Positions 47,490 to 60,721 of a DNA stretch of 64,000 nucleotides are shown here, piece after piece (position 1 is the stretch's first letter; each line of letters begins with the position of its first letter). The position numbers and the translations under genes were made by a program. The notes under the pieces were generated by a model. The model did not search any database. It saw only the letters and a program-made list of their open reading frames with translations, and was not told where the DNA came from. Origin of the DNA: Podarcis raffonei. Lineage: Eukaryota; Chordata; Lepidosauria; Squamata; Lacertidae. Location: NCBI RefSeq assembly GCF_027172205.1, contig NC_070614.1, positions 39,066,001-39,130,000 on the forward strand, read 5' to 3'.

Positions 47490-47900
47490 AACAATTAAAA
47501 AAAATGTTAAAAGTTTTGTTTGAGGGGCTGTTGGGGAGTTGGATCTTATATGTGGTGGGATTGTATGTTGCCAAATTTTGGAAAAAGATTTTTAATGAAA
47601 CCTCAGCAGTAATTGTCGGGGGGGGCAGGGAAAGGATCCCCAAAGCACCTGAACTGGATCTGTTATTACAGGGGGAAATCAGAAAAGCTTACATACCGTA
47701 AACAAGTTCTTGGTGGAGCTCCAAGAATCTCAGTGGCGAGATTTGGAGGGGGAGGGACTTACAAGAGTTAAACACAGCAAAATAATACAACACAGCATGG
47801 GAAATCATGTTAATTGACGTATTGCTAAGGGTACGTTTGGCCGAGGTAAAAAGAAAGAGAAATTTTTGGTGGCCTTTTATTACGTACACAAGAAAGGTGG
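47490..47900 (+). mobile_element. Degraded L1 ORF2 fragment
   Basis: Translated pieces FWKKIFNETSAVI and IPKAPELDLLLQGEIRKAYIP match the C-terminal region of L1 ORF2 proteins, as in the copy at 51546-52907 ([13 protein letters not shown]). The reading frame is broken beyond this. Ends are approximate. Confidence 0.6.
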
Positions 47901-48763
47901 TGTGAAACCTATGCCATTGGTCTTTAGAAATATCTGGATTATGTAACTTTTATTTGTTCAAAGGCAACATACTCTCAGGAAAAGAACAGTGCAGGCTTGA
48001 TTCTTTGTATACACTGTCTAGTTTATTTTTTGTAAGTTTATTTTATTTTGGAGTTACAGATAGGTAGCCGTGTTGGTCTGCCATAGTCTTTAAGGTGCTA
48101 CTGGAAGGAAATATTTTTTTGTTTTATTTTGTAATCTTTGGAACATGTTTGGTGTCAAAGGTTTTAATTTAATAAACAGTAACTATAATAAATAGTAAAA
48201 AGGTTGTATGCCTGCATAAGAAAATGAATAGAAGATGAACTGTCACAGGACAAGAACTGGGAGTTGGCAAGAGTTTAAGGAACTTGATAAGGGTGCTGAG
48301 AGATGTTAGGAGACCCCTGTTCCCTTCACAGAGCTACAGATCTCAAGAGTGATTTAACAATAAATCCCTCTTCCCAGAGAACTCTGGCAATTGTCTTCCC
48401 GTGAGGGGAATTAGAGGTTGCTAACAACCCTCAGCACCCTTAACCAGCTACAGTTTCCAGGAATCTTTGGGGGAAGCTATGACTGTTAAAATGGTATAAT
48501 AGTGGTTTAAATGTATATCTGGCAAAATAGTGGTTTAAATAAATATTGGCCACCTTTCCTGTCCACCTCATAGAATTGTTGCACAGTCTGTTGGCTACAA
48601 AAGCACATTCCAGATCACAGTCAATCTTAAGTAAGCTTACGTAAGCTCACTTAAGTAAGTGAGTTGGCCTCAATGGCTTAAAAGGACTTACGTGATTTTA
48701 AAATGTGTTGTGGGGGGTTATTGGGTTTTGTTTTGATTTTGATTATGTACTTTGTTTGTTTTT

Positions 48764-50336
48764 TTAAAGATATTTATTAAAATTTCCAATTTTTATACAA
48801 ACAAAAAGCAAAAAAGTTTAAAAAACACATATAGTTCACAATACTTAGTTTTCAACGACATATTTCCCTGACCTCCTCATACCTCCCCTTCTTGTAGTCC
48901 AATTCAAATTATTTATTCAGCAAATCCTTATCTCAAAGCATTACAGCTAAAAAACCCCTTAATTTCTATCCGACATCATTCAACATTCATTAATTTTACA
49001 ATATTTCTGTAAATAGTCCTTGAATTTCTTCCAATCTTCCGCCGACTCTTCTCCCTGGTCACGGATTAATTTTCTCTCCAGTTCTCCCTGGTCACGCATT
49101 AATTTTGCCGAGTGCCTGAGCCAATAAATCTTCAGATGACATAGCTTTTGGTTTTGCTTGCGAAGCAGCAGTTCCTACTGTGCCTGCTGCTCCGGATGTT
49201 GAAGCCCTTCTCTGATGTGTAATATCAATCTTGTATTGTCTACCGGACCTGGTAGTTTTTTCCTGTGCCAGCTCTATCTTCCCTTTCTCATTTGCCATAA
49301 CACTCTCATGCAAAACCCAAGGTCAGTCTCACGCCTGGTAGATTTGTTTTGAAGAGGAATTTTCCAAGCTTGGTTACTTAGTGGCTTAGTTGTTGTTGCA
49401 ACATAGTCTCCTCTAGGGGGACACACTTCCAACTTCACTTTGTAACTTTTAAAACAAATATGGTCCTTATAGGTCCCCAGTACCCTTAAAAGCCACAAAT
49501 TCAGTGTCCTTAAAAGTTACTTTTTAGTCAAAAGCAGTTCCAGAAACACTGTATCTTTCACAGAGTTGTATCAAAAATCTTTACCTTTAACGTGCTGGCA
49601 ATTCTTCCCAATTAGGCTTTCCCTATCATAGGCAGTCCGTTCCCAGATTTCAGAGCAGCAGATGTAACTTTACTTCCCTCCTTCCTTGCAGGTAAATACC
49701 TCTCAAATTTCTCCCCTCTGCTCCTGCAGGCAGGGGGGGATCGCTTTTTTGGTGCTGGATTTTAGACCTTTAAAAAGACGTCTTTCAGAGTTACAGCTTT
49801 AGAGTCTCTTTGCTTTGATCTGCTTACAAGCCGGAAAGGTAGACTTCCTGTTTTTACCTTTCCCGTTTCGGTGCCGAATTTTTTTAAAAAAGTTTTTCCT
49901 CGAATTAATTGACTTAATCCTACTCACGAGTAGTTGCTTTAGAGTCCAATTGCCAGGAAGAAATCAGCGCTCTCCGACGATGGCCATGCGGCTTCACTCC
50001 ATGGAAGCGGTAGACGGCTCTCAGCTCCGCGCCGCTCACCCCCGTTTTGTCCAAATTGTATGCCTCCATTATTTGGTAATAATGGAGCCAAGCTCGCACT
50101 TTATTTTTCAATTTTTAAAGCTCTGCACTTTAAAAAGGCTCCTTCGCAGTGGGGGGGGGCGCAAATGGAGCCCGCCGAGCCTCCAAGTTCCCAGGCTTCA
50201 CTGCCTGCGATTTCTTCGGGTCCCCGCTTCGCCGGAGCGGCAAGACCCTGTCCCGTGGAGCCTATTCCCTCCGGAGCTCAGAGGGAATCCGCCATTCGTC
50301 GCTGGCGCTGACCGGAAGTCAGTCCAGGGAGCCCTG
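48764..50336 (-). mobile_element. L1 composite: 5' end plus ORF1 start joined to an L1 3' end
   Basis: Read on the minus strand, the right end (50336-49320) is a CpG-rich region beginning GGGCTCCCTGGACTGACTTC and resembling an L1 5' UTR. An ATG at 49313 opens a 73-residue frame (MHESVMANEKGKIELAQEKT at its start) that looks like the beginning of L1 ORF1. Near 49090 the sequence jumps to the end of ORF2 ([17 protein letters not shown]-like) and a 3' UTR ending in TTTTAATAAATATCTTTAAA. Most of ORF1 and ORF2 is missing, so it is an internally deleted L1. Near 50060-50125 it also contains a short segment that elsewhere belongs to ORF2. It lies in sacsin-like intron 1. Confidence 0.7.
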
Positions 50337-50883
50337 AGTTTTTATATTGTGATTTTATCCTGTGAACTGCCCTGAGACCTGCAGGTACAGAGCGGCATAC
50401 AAATTTTATAAGTTACAGTAATAATAAATTAGTAAACGTGTTTTAGATCAGAAGCAGAGGACAGAGAAAGATGCCACACTGCTTGTGGCAGGCTTGGACT
50501 GTTTGCTTTTGCCTTTGGTAACTGAAATCACATCCTTACCATACATTTAAAGCACCTGTTTTTCCCCAAAGAATCATGGGAACTGTAGTTTCTTCCTCAC
50601 ATAAGCTACAGTTTCCAGCACACATAACAAACTGCAGCCTGGCAGGGTTTTCTATTGTTCCAAAATCCCTTTGATGAGAGATGACTGGTGGGGGGGGGAG
50701 TGTTTGTAACATCATGGTAAGAGATACCTCTTGTCTGTTTTGTTAAAAAATGTCCATTTACAGAAGGAACAATAGTTTATGAGCTCTTTTTTTGTTCAGT
50801 GGGGACCAATGTGCAAATCGTATTGTTGAGATTATACACTCCATTTTTCCCCCCATTCTGCATTTTTCTTCTCACTTTTGCAG

Positions 50884-50914
50884 GTATCAACATGTCTCAG
50901 GGGCAGAAGAAGAG
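50884..50914 (+). CDS. Sacsin-like exon 2, start codon exon
   Basis: Acceptor CTTTTGCAG ends at 50883 and donor AAGAG/GTAAGA follows 50914. The exon holds eight bases of 5' UTR and then ATG at 50892 encoding MSQGQKK plus two bases of the next codon. Phase matches exon 3 at 54597. Such a short first coding exon is easily missed by gene finders. Confidence 0.75.
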
Positions 50915-53061
50915 GTAAGAAATGGTGTGTGTGTGTATCCATGGGATTTCTCATGGACAAAAAAATGCCAGTAAGACTGTGCTGGATGTGCTGATCATAG
51001 AACTGTAGAGTTGAAAGGGACCTAAAGGGTCATCTAGTCCAACCCCCTGCCATGCAGGGATCTCAGCTAAGGCATCCATGACAGGTGGCCGTCCAACCTC
51101 TGATTAAAAACCTCCAAGGAAGGAGAGTCCACAATCTCCCGAGGGAGACTGTTCCAATGTCAAACAGCTCTTACCACCAGAGAGTTCTTTCTGATGTTTA
51201 GTCAGAACCAAATCTATCTGGGATCTGATAACACCTTGCTTAAAACATTGCTGACTCTTCCTCCAAGGAGCTCAGAGTTAGACCGAGTGTGTGAAGAACT
51301 GGCCCAAGGTCACCCAGTGAGCTCTGTGGCTCTGAGGGTTAGGCTGTGGGCAGCAGACTGGGGTGAGAGCTTGTAGTGAGAACCAAAAGTTAAATGAGGA
51401 TGCAGGATGAAGAAGCAAGTTAGGAGCAAAAGGCTACAGACCTCTGGGTATAGGGCAGTACAGTGGTATCTCGGGTTACATACGTTTCAGGTTACAGACT
51501 CTGCTAACTGAGAAATAGTACCTCGGGTTAAGAACTTTGCTTCAGATAAGATATAAGGATTTGTTAGAAAAGAAAACCCAAGATGGTTGTCACCAATGGA
51601 AGCGAAGGTACAGAAAAAACTCAATACGGAGGCCAAATGGAAGAAATATTGGGAAATTTTGGAACAAGACGGTGACAGAATAAAACTGCAGAGCTTTGAA
51701 AAATAAAGTGCGAGATTGGCTCCATTATTACCAAATAATGGAGGCATACAATTTGGACAAAAAAGTTGGTTTCCAGGTGGAGAAATCAAAATTGGAAACA
51801 GAATTGTTAGATTCAAAAATTAAGAATTTGTCAAGAATGTATAACTTGCTGTTGAAATGGAACATTCAGGATGAAACGGTAAAATCAGCTATGATTAAAT
51901 GGGCACAAGATGTTGGACATAACATAATGATGGCTGACTGGGAACAGTTATGGACCACAGGTATGAAATTTACGGCATGTAATGCCTTAAGAGAAAATTT
52001 AATGAAAATGATTTATAGATGGTACATGACACCAGTCAAGTTTGCAATAATTTACCATCTGCCCGATAATAAATGTTGGAAATGTAATGAGACTGAAGGT
52101 ACATTCTTTCACCTTTGGTGGACATGCCCAAGGATTAAGACATTCTGGGAGATGATTTATAATGAAAAGAAAAAGGTATTTAAATATACCTTCCTGAAGA
52201 AACCAGAGGCCTTTCTCCTGGGCATGGTCGGCCAATTGGTGCCAAAGAAGGATAGAACTTTCTTTATGTATGCGACAGCAGCAGCAAGAATACTCATCGC
52301 GAAGTATTGGAAGACACAAGATTTACCCACCCGGGAAGAATGGCAGATGAAGTTGATGGACTATATGGAACTGGCGGAAATGACTGGCAGAATCCGAGAC
52401 CAGGGAGAAGAGTCGGTGGAAGAAGACTGGAAAAAGTTTAAAGACTATTTACAGAAATACTGTAAAATTAATGAATGTTAGAAAAAGGTGGAAATGAAGT
52501 TATATGGCTTTAGTAGAAATGTGGTAAGGAACTAAGTATAATTAGATTATTAGAGTATTAAAGGAAAAAATAAGGTTAGAAATGTTAAGATAATTATAGG
52601 ATAGAAAACAGAGGAAGATGGAAAGGAATTGCTGAAATAATTAATAGAAGTGGAATACAAAAAGGGAGGTGTGAGGAGGTCGCTGAAATAAGTGAATGAA
52701 AGATAAGATATTGAAATTGTTTGGTGTGTTTTAAATGGTTTTTATTTTGTTCTGTTAGTTTAATGTGTTAGTGTTATGTAGTGTTTTTATGTTATATTAT
52801 GTAGTGTTTTTGTATTGTACTGTATTGTTTATTTTGTTAAGGATAATTATAATTATTTTGTTTTGTTTAAATTGTTGGAAAAGTAATAAATATTATTTTT
52901 TTATAAAAAGAACTTTGCTTCAGGATGAGAACAGAAATTGTGCTCTGGTGGTGCGGTGGCAGCGGGAGGCCCCATTAGCTAAAGTGGTGCTTCAGGTTAA
53001 GAACAGTTTCAGGTTAAGAATGGACCTCCGGAACAAATTAAGTACTTAACCCGAGGTACCA

Positions 53062-53109
<48 letters not shown>

Positions 53110-56100
53110 CAAGATGGCAGGGAGACAAGCCTTGAACAAGGCTTACCTGGAACAAGAAGTTCACTTACAGTTTTTGCTGGCCAGTAGGATCCAATAGCCA
53201 AGCTGGGTCAGTAGTGGCAGCCCAGGGTCCTTTGAATACTAAATTGTCCAGGCAGATGCCACAACAATGCAGTGTCACTCAGGAGGGAAACCTGCACACA
53301 GACCCAACAGCAGAGGGAGGATTTAAACTAGGAGTTAGGAACCTTTGGACCATGGGCCAGTTGCCTCCTTATTCTGTGTATAGTGTTTCTCATCCCTGCT
53401 AAACTTAGGGTTGCAAAGGCCTTCTATTGTAGCCAACAGTAAGCTTTTCCCCAAGCTCAATTGGGCGGTGTTGTTTTTAGGGTGGCGGGTTTGCAGCTGG
53501 GTCCAGAAGCGTGATTAATCCTTTTCTCTCCCCACTTGTAAACCCTCCACAATCTCTTTTCAAAGAAGTCTTCTTTTGCCATAATGTTTGTATGAGAAGG
53601 ATGATCTTCGGGAAGAGTGCTGTTGGAGAGGGAAGGGTTAACCCATCTCTTCTCAGCTGAGATTTCCAGGAATCTCTCTCTTTCTCTCTCCTGGCAATTA
53701 GGCTTGCTAAAAGTTAGAAGGCTTTTTTCAACCCCAGTTGCTGTGCATGTTAATACATCTCTCTGTCTCTCTCTGTATATGCATGTGCACCTGTGTATGC
53801 TTGTATTATTGTGCATTTGGTGGCTACACACACGACTGGGAATGTGGCTCTCACAGAGGTGGAGCTAGCTGCTGCGGCACCAGGAGCTGCGCACATGTTG
53901 TGCACCCAGGGGGCAGGGCGAGTGTCCCAGGGGGGCGCCGCCTGCGCCAAGCGTCCCAGGGGGCGAGACACCTAGGGGGGCGAAGCAAGCCACCCATGGC
54001 AGGTTGCTTCCTGGGCAGGGTGGGGGCAGGGAGGGAGCCACGCCGCTTTGCCAGCAGCCTTCCTCCCTTCCCTCTTCCTTTTGACAGCTCAGGAGAGGCT
54101 CCCCCCCAAAGGAAGCGGGGGGGGGCAATGGCGAGCTGCTCATCCGCAACTCCCAAGCCTCCTTCGAGCTGTCAAAACGAAGGGGGAAGGGGGGAAGGCC
54201 GCTGGCAAGGCGGCACAGCTCTGCCCCTTCCCCTGAGGACTTGGGATATGCTTGGGAGTCGTGGGTGGGCAGTGTGCCGAACATCAACCCCCTCAGTGAT
54301 GACACCCGGGGTGAACCGCCCCCACCGGCCCCCCTTCCTCCACCCCTGGACTCTCAGGCCAAAAAAAATTCCCTACTCCAGACTGAAATCTAGGAGTGGC
54401 TGGTGTGGACAACCCCTCTTGACACACCATTGCTACAGTTTACTTGGGCAGTGCCAGGGTTGGGCAGGTCAGCAGTGAGGTCAAGGTTGCCCAGGTGCAC
54501 CACCCCACCCCCCCACAGCCTGGTCCTGTTTAGATTGAAGTCTCTCTGTTTCTATTCATAGACTCTAACTACTGTAACCGTCTGCCTTTCTTTCAGAAAG
54601 GGCTTTCGACAAAAATCACCTCCGGTCCTCAAATACTTGCAGGGTATCCTCCGCAAGTACCCAGATGGGGGTCAGATCTTAAAAGTAAGTTTTTTAAGCA
54701 TTGGGCCTGGGCTTTTTGCATTTGCCGTTTTTGAGAGCGAAGCCATTCCACATGGATTGCATTTTAAGTAGGGCTTGACCAACTTGCATGTTCACAGAGA
54801 GGAGGCAGTCAAACACCCGGATTTGGGGGGAAGAGAAGTAAGACTGCAAGTTTAGAGCAAGAAGCTGTTCTGGAGCGCAGGCCCAAAGGACGGCTTGTGG
54901 GAGTGGCTGGGTGCAGGGGTACCAAAGAAGGATGTCAAAAACATCAGAATGGCCAGTTCTAGTGCAATATTAAAGAAGGTGCAGATTTGCAGCAAAGAAG
55001 CCTGCCAAGTCTCCCAGCCTTTACAGATGCGGGACAGCAGCAAGGAGATGGCTTGCCCTCCCTTTTCTAAACAGGTAAAGTTTGAACGGGGTGATATTGA
55101 CGACCCCTGTAAATGTCTAGCAGTTTATGGAATGTGGGACTGGCATCCATGTAGCAATTTCCAGAGTCTGTCTGTGTTGACCCCTGGCATTTATTCCTAC
55201 TCTCATTCTCTTCTTCTTCCTGAAGGAGCTGATCCAAAATGCAGATGATGCGGGGGCTGAAGAGGTGATCTTGCTCTACGATGCACGGAGCTTTGGAACA
55301 CAGAGCCTTTTCTCAGAGGGGCTGGCAAGCACCCAAGGTATGGATTAGACAGCTCCCAATGGTGGGTGCTCTGGGGGCCCCAGCAAAGAAATCACAATGT
55401 ATCCTATAGGGAGGAGGTTGGCTGGATGAAATTCATAATAATTTTTCAGGGATGCTTTTGAGGGCCAAAGGCTTCCTTTTTAGCAGTCAGTAACCAAGGC
55501 TCCTCTAAGTTCTTCTTATACAGGTGAAACTCGAAAAATTAGAATATTGTGGAAAAGTTCATTTATTTCAGTAATGCAACTTAAAAGGTGAAACTAATAT
55601 ATGAGATAGACTCATGACATGCAAAGCGAGATATGTCAAGCCTTTATTTGTTACAATTGTGATGTTTATGGTGTACAGCTGATGAAAACCCCAAATTAAC
55701 AATCTCAGAAAATTAGAATATTAAATGAAATCAGCAAAACAAGGACTGCAAATAGAGCAATATTGGACCTCTGAGAGGTAGAAGCATGCACATGTACTCA
55801 GTACTTGGTTTGGGCCCCTTTTGCATCAATTACTGCCTCAATGCGGCGTGGCATGGATGCTATCAGCCTGTGGCACTGCTGAGGTGTTATGGAAGACCAG
55901 GAAGCTTCAATAGCAGCCTTCAGCTCTTCTACATTGCTCGGTCATGTCTCTCATCTTTCTCTTGGCAATGCCCCATAGATTCTCTATGGGGTTCAGGTCA
56001 GGCAAGTTTGCTGGCCAATCAAGCACAGTAATCCCATGAGCATTGAACCAGGTTTTGGTACTTTTGGCACTGTGGGCAGGTGACAAAGTCCTGCTGGAAA

Positions 56101-59100
56101 ATGAAATCAGCATCCCCATAAAGCTTGTCTGCGGAAGGAAGCATGAAGTGCTCCAAAATCTCTCGGTAGATGGCTGCGTTGACCCTGGACTTAATGAAGC
56201 ACAGTGGACCAACACCAGCTGATGACATGGCTCCTCAAATAAAGGCTTGACATATCTCGCTTTGCATGTCATGAGTCTATCTCATATATTAGTTTCACCT
56301 TTTAAGTTGCATTACTGAAATAAATGAACTTTTCCACAATATTCTAATTTTCTGAGTTTCACCTGTATTGACACCAGAATGATTATTTGTGCCTGGGAAA
56401 CCAGCAGTGAACTTCCTCTACTTTGGGGCCATTTCGTCCCACAGTGCATCCAAGGAAAGTTGCCATGATGTAGTGTCCTTCCAGGTGCCTTGTGGGAGGG
56501 AAATACGGCTGGCCACTGTACAGTAGTTTCCCACATTCTCATTTCTGTGCTACAATATCCATTTTGGGATAGATGGAAAACACTGGCCATATATGCTCTC
56601 ACAGTGACTGTTAAAGTCGTATAAATGTGCTTTAAACAAATGATGTGGGTACCTGAGAGTGCACCTCCAGTATGTTCAATATATTGGTTCTATTCCAGTA
56701 TCACATCATGGTTAGCAGAAATCTTAATCTAGAAAAGAGATGGGGGGTGGCGGCTGTGGCTCTCCAGATATAGTTGATCTCCAGCTCCCATCAGTCCCAG
56801 TGATTATAGCCAATGGTCAGGGATGGTGGCAGGGCTCTCCAGCCCTTGTTTATAGGACCTGGTCTGCTTCTGATAGCAATCAGGTTTATTAGCCTGCTCC
56901 CATCTCTCTGGTGCTACAGCCCTCTGGAGGTGGCTGTTACCACGGTTTGCTAAATTAGACAGGATCTCGTGCCACAAAACGTTCAATCATGATTTCTGTT
57001 TTGGTTTGCTGGCCGATCACAAACCCTAGTTTGCAATTCAGACATTGTGCCATGTCAAATTTGGCTTGGGAGTGACACTGTGAATCAAACCATCATCAAG
57101 GCACTTGAGTAAAAATTGCATGACCACACTTCTCTTTTTCAGGCCCTGCACTTCTTGCCTATAACAACGGTCTATTCTCTGAGGCTGACTGGGAAGGGAT
57201 CCAGAGTCCAGGCATCAGTCACAAGGAGGATGACCCTTCTACAGTTGGACGCTTTGGCTTGGGCTTCAATTCAGTTTACCATATCACAGGTGAGAAGTTC
57301 TGCCTAGCTCAATTTGGGAGATAGTCTTCAAAACCAGATGTCTTTGGGAGGAAGGCATAAGAATTATAGGGAAAAGGCCTAGAAGACAGCTCAGGACCCC
57401 AAGACCTCAGGGACCACCTCTCTCTCCTCACATCGGCATACCTGGACCCTGCAATCATCCTCAGAGACCTTTGTCTGTGTACTTCTTCTGAGGGGGAGGG
57501 AATGGGAGAATGGGCTTTCTCAACAGTGGTTCCCCATTTGTAGAATGCTCTCCCCAGTAAAATATGCCTAATGCCATCATTGAGATGGGGGAAATTGAGA
57601 GAGATAAGGATGAATTGAAATAGGAGCATGAAGGGGGGAAAGGAACCAAGATTGGGGCACCCACATTTTAATGGCTGAATTCCTTCCCTTCGCTCTGTTT
57701 AGATTTCCCATCTATACTTTCTGGTGAATGTTTGGGGGTGCTGGACCCACAGCAGATGGCATTACATGACGGGGGTCAGCTCTGGGAGGTGAGTGAATGG
57801 GAAGAGGCATCTGACCAGTTCCAACCATTCTGGGCAGCACTGAAGTCTCTGGGCCAGCCTTGCCCAACTGCGGAGGGCCGCTTTCCAGGCACCCTGTTTC
57901 GCTTCCCGCTACGACAGAGTCCATCGAAGATCTCAGAAAATCTCTACAGTCCAGAACGGGTGCAGAAACTGCTGCTCTCGTTCGTGAATGATGCCCCCAT
58001 TAGTTTGCTGTTCCTCAGGAACATCAAGAAACTGACGTTGGGTCTCATTGGGTCCGATGGTGCCATCCATGAGCTGCTGAAGGCTGAGGCCACCACTCGC
58101 CCATTTAATGGGTTGGGCATGAGCAAAGGTGTGCTGGAAGTTGCAGAATGCAGTAGTGGAAAGGGAAACCTTGTTGATGGTGCTATGGGCACTAAACTGG
58201 ACATGGGTGTCCACATCAAAACACTTGCCCTATGTGGCACTGGGACTGGACAGGCCAGCAAGTGCAACTGGCTTGTGTTGTCTGCTGAAGCAAAGAAGGA
58301 TGCCTTCCCAGAACTGTGGGAGCTCGCAGTGAAGGTCAGCTCTAAGCCCGTGTTGTCTTTGGCTTACTGTTTGCAAGACAAGTGCATGGGACGCCTCAGC
58401 TGCGTCTTGCCGCTCCCGGCCACAGAGGAAAACACCACTGGATTGCCACTGCACATCAGTGCCCCTTTCCAGCTGACAGATGACCGAAGACACGTGCAGT
58501 GGTCTGAAGAGGGGTCCCAGGCGAGGGGAGCCGATGGTCGTTGGAACCACTTGCTTATGGAGGAGATGTTGCCTGTTGCTTATTGCCAAATGGTACTGCT
58601 GGCATCTACCTGTCCGGACAACCCATATGGGGCATGGCCAGACCCAGACCAAAGCCAACAACTCCGATACAAGCCTTTAGTGGTTCAGATATGCCAGACA
58701 CTGATGGACATGAAACTCTTGGTACGAGTCGGGGATGGGGAACCTCGTTTGCTCCACCCCTGCAAAGCCGTGATCTTGCCAGAGGTAGTGAGTGGTAAAC
58801 CAGTAGAGAAGGCCCTGGAGAAGGCCCTCATTTTGGCAGGATCACCACTTGCTGCTGCTCCGCTCCATGTGCGCCGAGCTTTGGTGTGGGGTGCCAAAGG
58901 CAGGGCAGCGGTGCAAGAGGCCACACCGAAGTTTGTCAGGGAGACCCTGCGACGGACTACCAGTGTGTGGCATGGGATATCCTTGACAGAGAAACAGTTG
59001 CTGTTGGAGTACTTGGTTGGAGATGGGTGTTACCAGGAGCTGAAGAATCTGCCACTGCTGCCGACAGCCAATGGAAACTTTACCTGCTTTGGAGATTCTG

Positions 59101-60685
59101 GAGAGATGGTCTTCCTCGATAACCACAACTTCCCCAGGTGAGCAGTCTTACCACATATGATCCCCAGGGTAAACCGGCATTGTCCTTTTCGCCCTACCAC
59201 AGTTAAATGTCCTCTCCCTATTAGATGTTCCAATTAATGGACTTGCATAATGGTTAATGCACGCATGTGCACACGCACACATACACACCTTGCAAGGCAG
59301 TTCACAAATGTCTTCACTATGGCTCATTTCAGACATTGCACCAAACCAAGAGACAGAGGCCCTTATGCACTTTTTTCATATGCATAGTTCAGCTCAGTGT
59401 CTCCCCTAGCGCCAGCCTGCACTTCTTTGAGACCCAGTTTTCACTCTGAGAAATACTGCCCTACAGGATAAAGAGGCCCATGCTGCATTTCTTTGATTCC
59501 CTAAAATGGTTAGCCCCATAAATAAACCAGTGGTATTAACTGGGTGCTTGTTCCATAGTACATCCCTTTTCTTTGTCACCCTGCCTTTGTCCTTCCTAAC
59601 TGACCTGTGGTTTCTTTCTGCCGATTTTGCAGGATCCTGTTGCCTGGCCTGGCTCACCGGTTCTTGCCCAAGGATCTAAACCCTGAGCTGCTGAAGCATC
59701 TGCAAACAATTGCAGAAAAGGGTGAGACTTTCAGTTTCCTGGGTGCACCATGATCAGCTTCTGGTGTTTTATGGGTTCCCCACCCTGGTGTCCTTCAGAT
59801 GCTGTTAGACTACAACTCCTATTTTCACTGGCCATGCTAGACTTCAACTTCCTTCAGCCTCAGCCAGTATGGCCAATGGTCAGAGATTATGGGGATGGTA
59901 ATCCACAGCATCCACAGGGCACCAGGCTGGCTGCCACCAGTGTAAATGTTCTGCCATGTACAAACACATGCTTTTTACACACAGGCACCATTTTGTCCTC
60001 CCAGCAACACTGTAAAATAGATTAGGTGGAAAGATAGTGAGTGTGACACCAAATAGCAGTAGAGTGGCTGTCTCCCAAGTAAATAAATTAACTTCACAGC
60101 TAGTTTGGGCATTTGAACCCTTAAGCACAGGGTTGGGGAACATTTCCCCCCAGCCACCAGTAGAGATGGATCACTCTTGTCAAAGGTCTGATCTGATTGC
60201 TTGCAGTGGATTCCGCCACCCTTCCATCATTCTCTGTTGGGTCGTCCTCCACCACCTGCATGAAATTAGAGCAAGGGCTGAAGGTTGTCCCCCTTTGCCT
60301 TAGTCTTATTTTCTAATCCAGGGGCAGGCAACATTTGGCCCTCTCAATGTTGACGAACTACAACTTTCACCAGCTCCCTTAATCATGGCCAATGGCCTGG
60401 GATGATGGGAGTTGTAGTTCAGCAATATCTGATGGGCCACAGTTTGCATCTGCCTGCTGTAATCACTACACCACGCTGGTTTTTGGTACGCTGATCAGTT
60501 TCAGGCTCACTTTGCTTCAGCAGTGCTCTAGCATCATTGTGATACCAAATCATTCACAGACCTATACATATTGGAGTTCAGTTGCATCCAAAGTACTTTT
60601 CAGTGCTGGGCATAGAAGTAGTGTATACATTGCCACTTTGCTCCCAACAGGAAATGCAAGTTCACACAAATGGTGGTTGCTGATT

Positions 60686-60721
<36 letters not shown>

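Noticed and set aside
53738-54478. 246-codon plus-strand frame and several minus-strand frames
   Set aside because: They are produced by the GC-rich hAT-type element at 53854-54348.
57732-59141. 469-codon frame taken as a stand-alone gene
   Set aside because: It begins at a TTG inside exon 6 of the sacsin-like gene and ends by reading into the intron past the donor at 59137.
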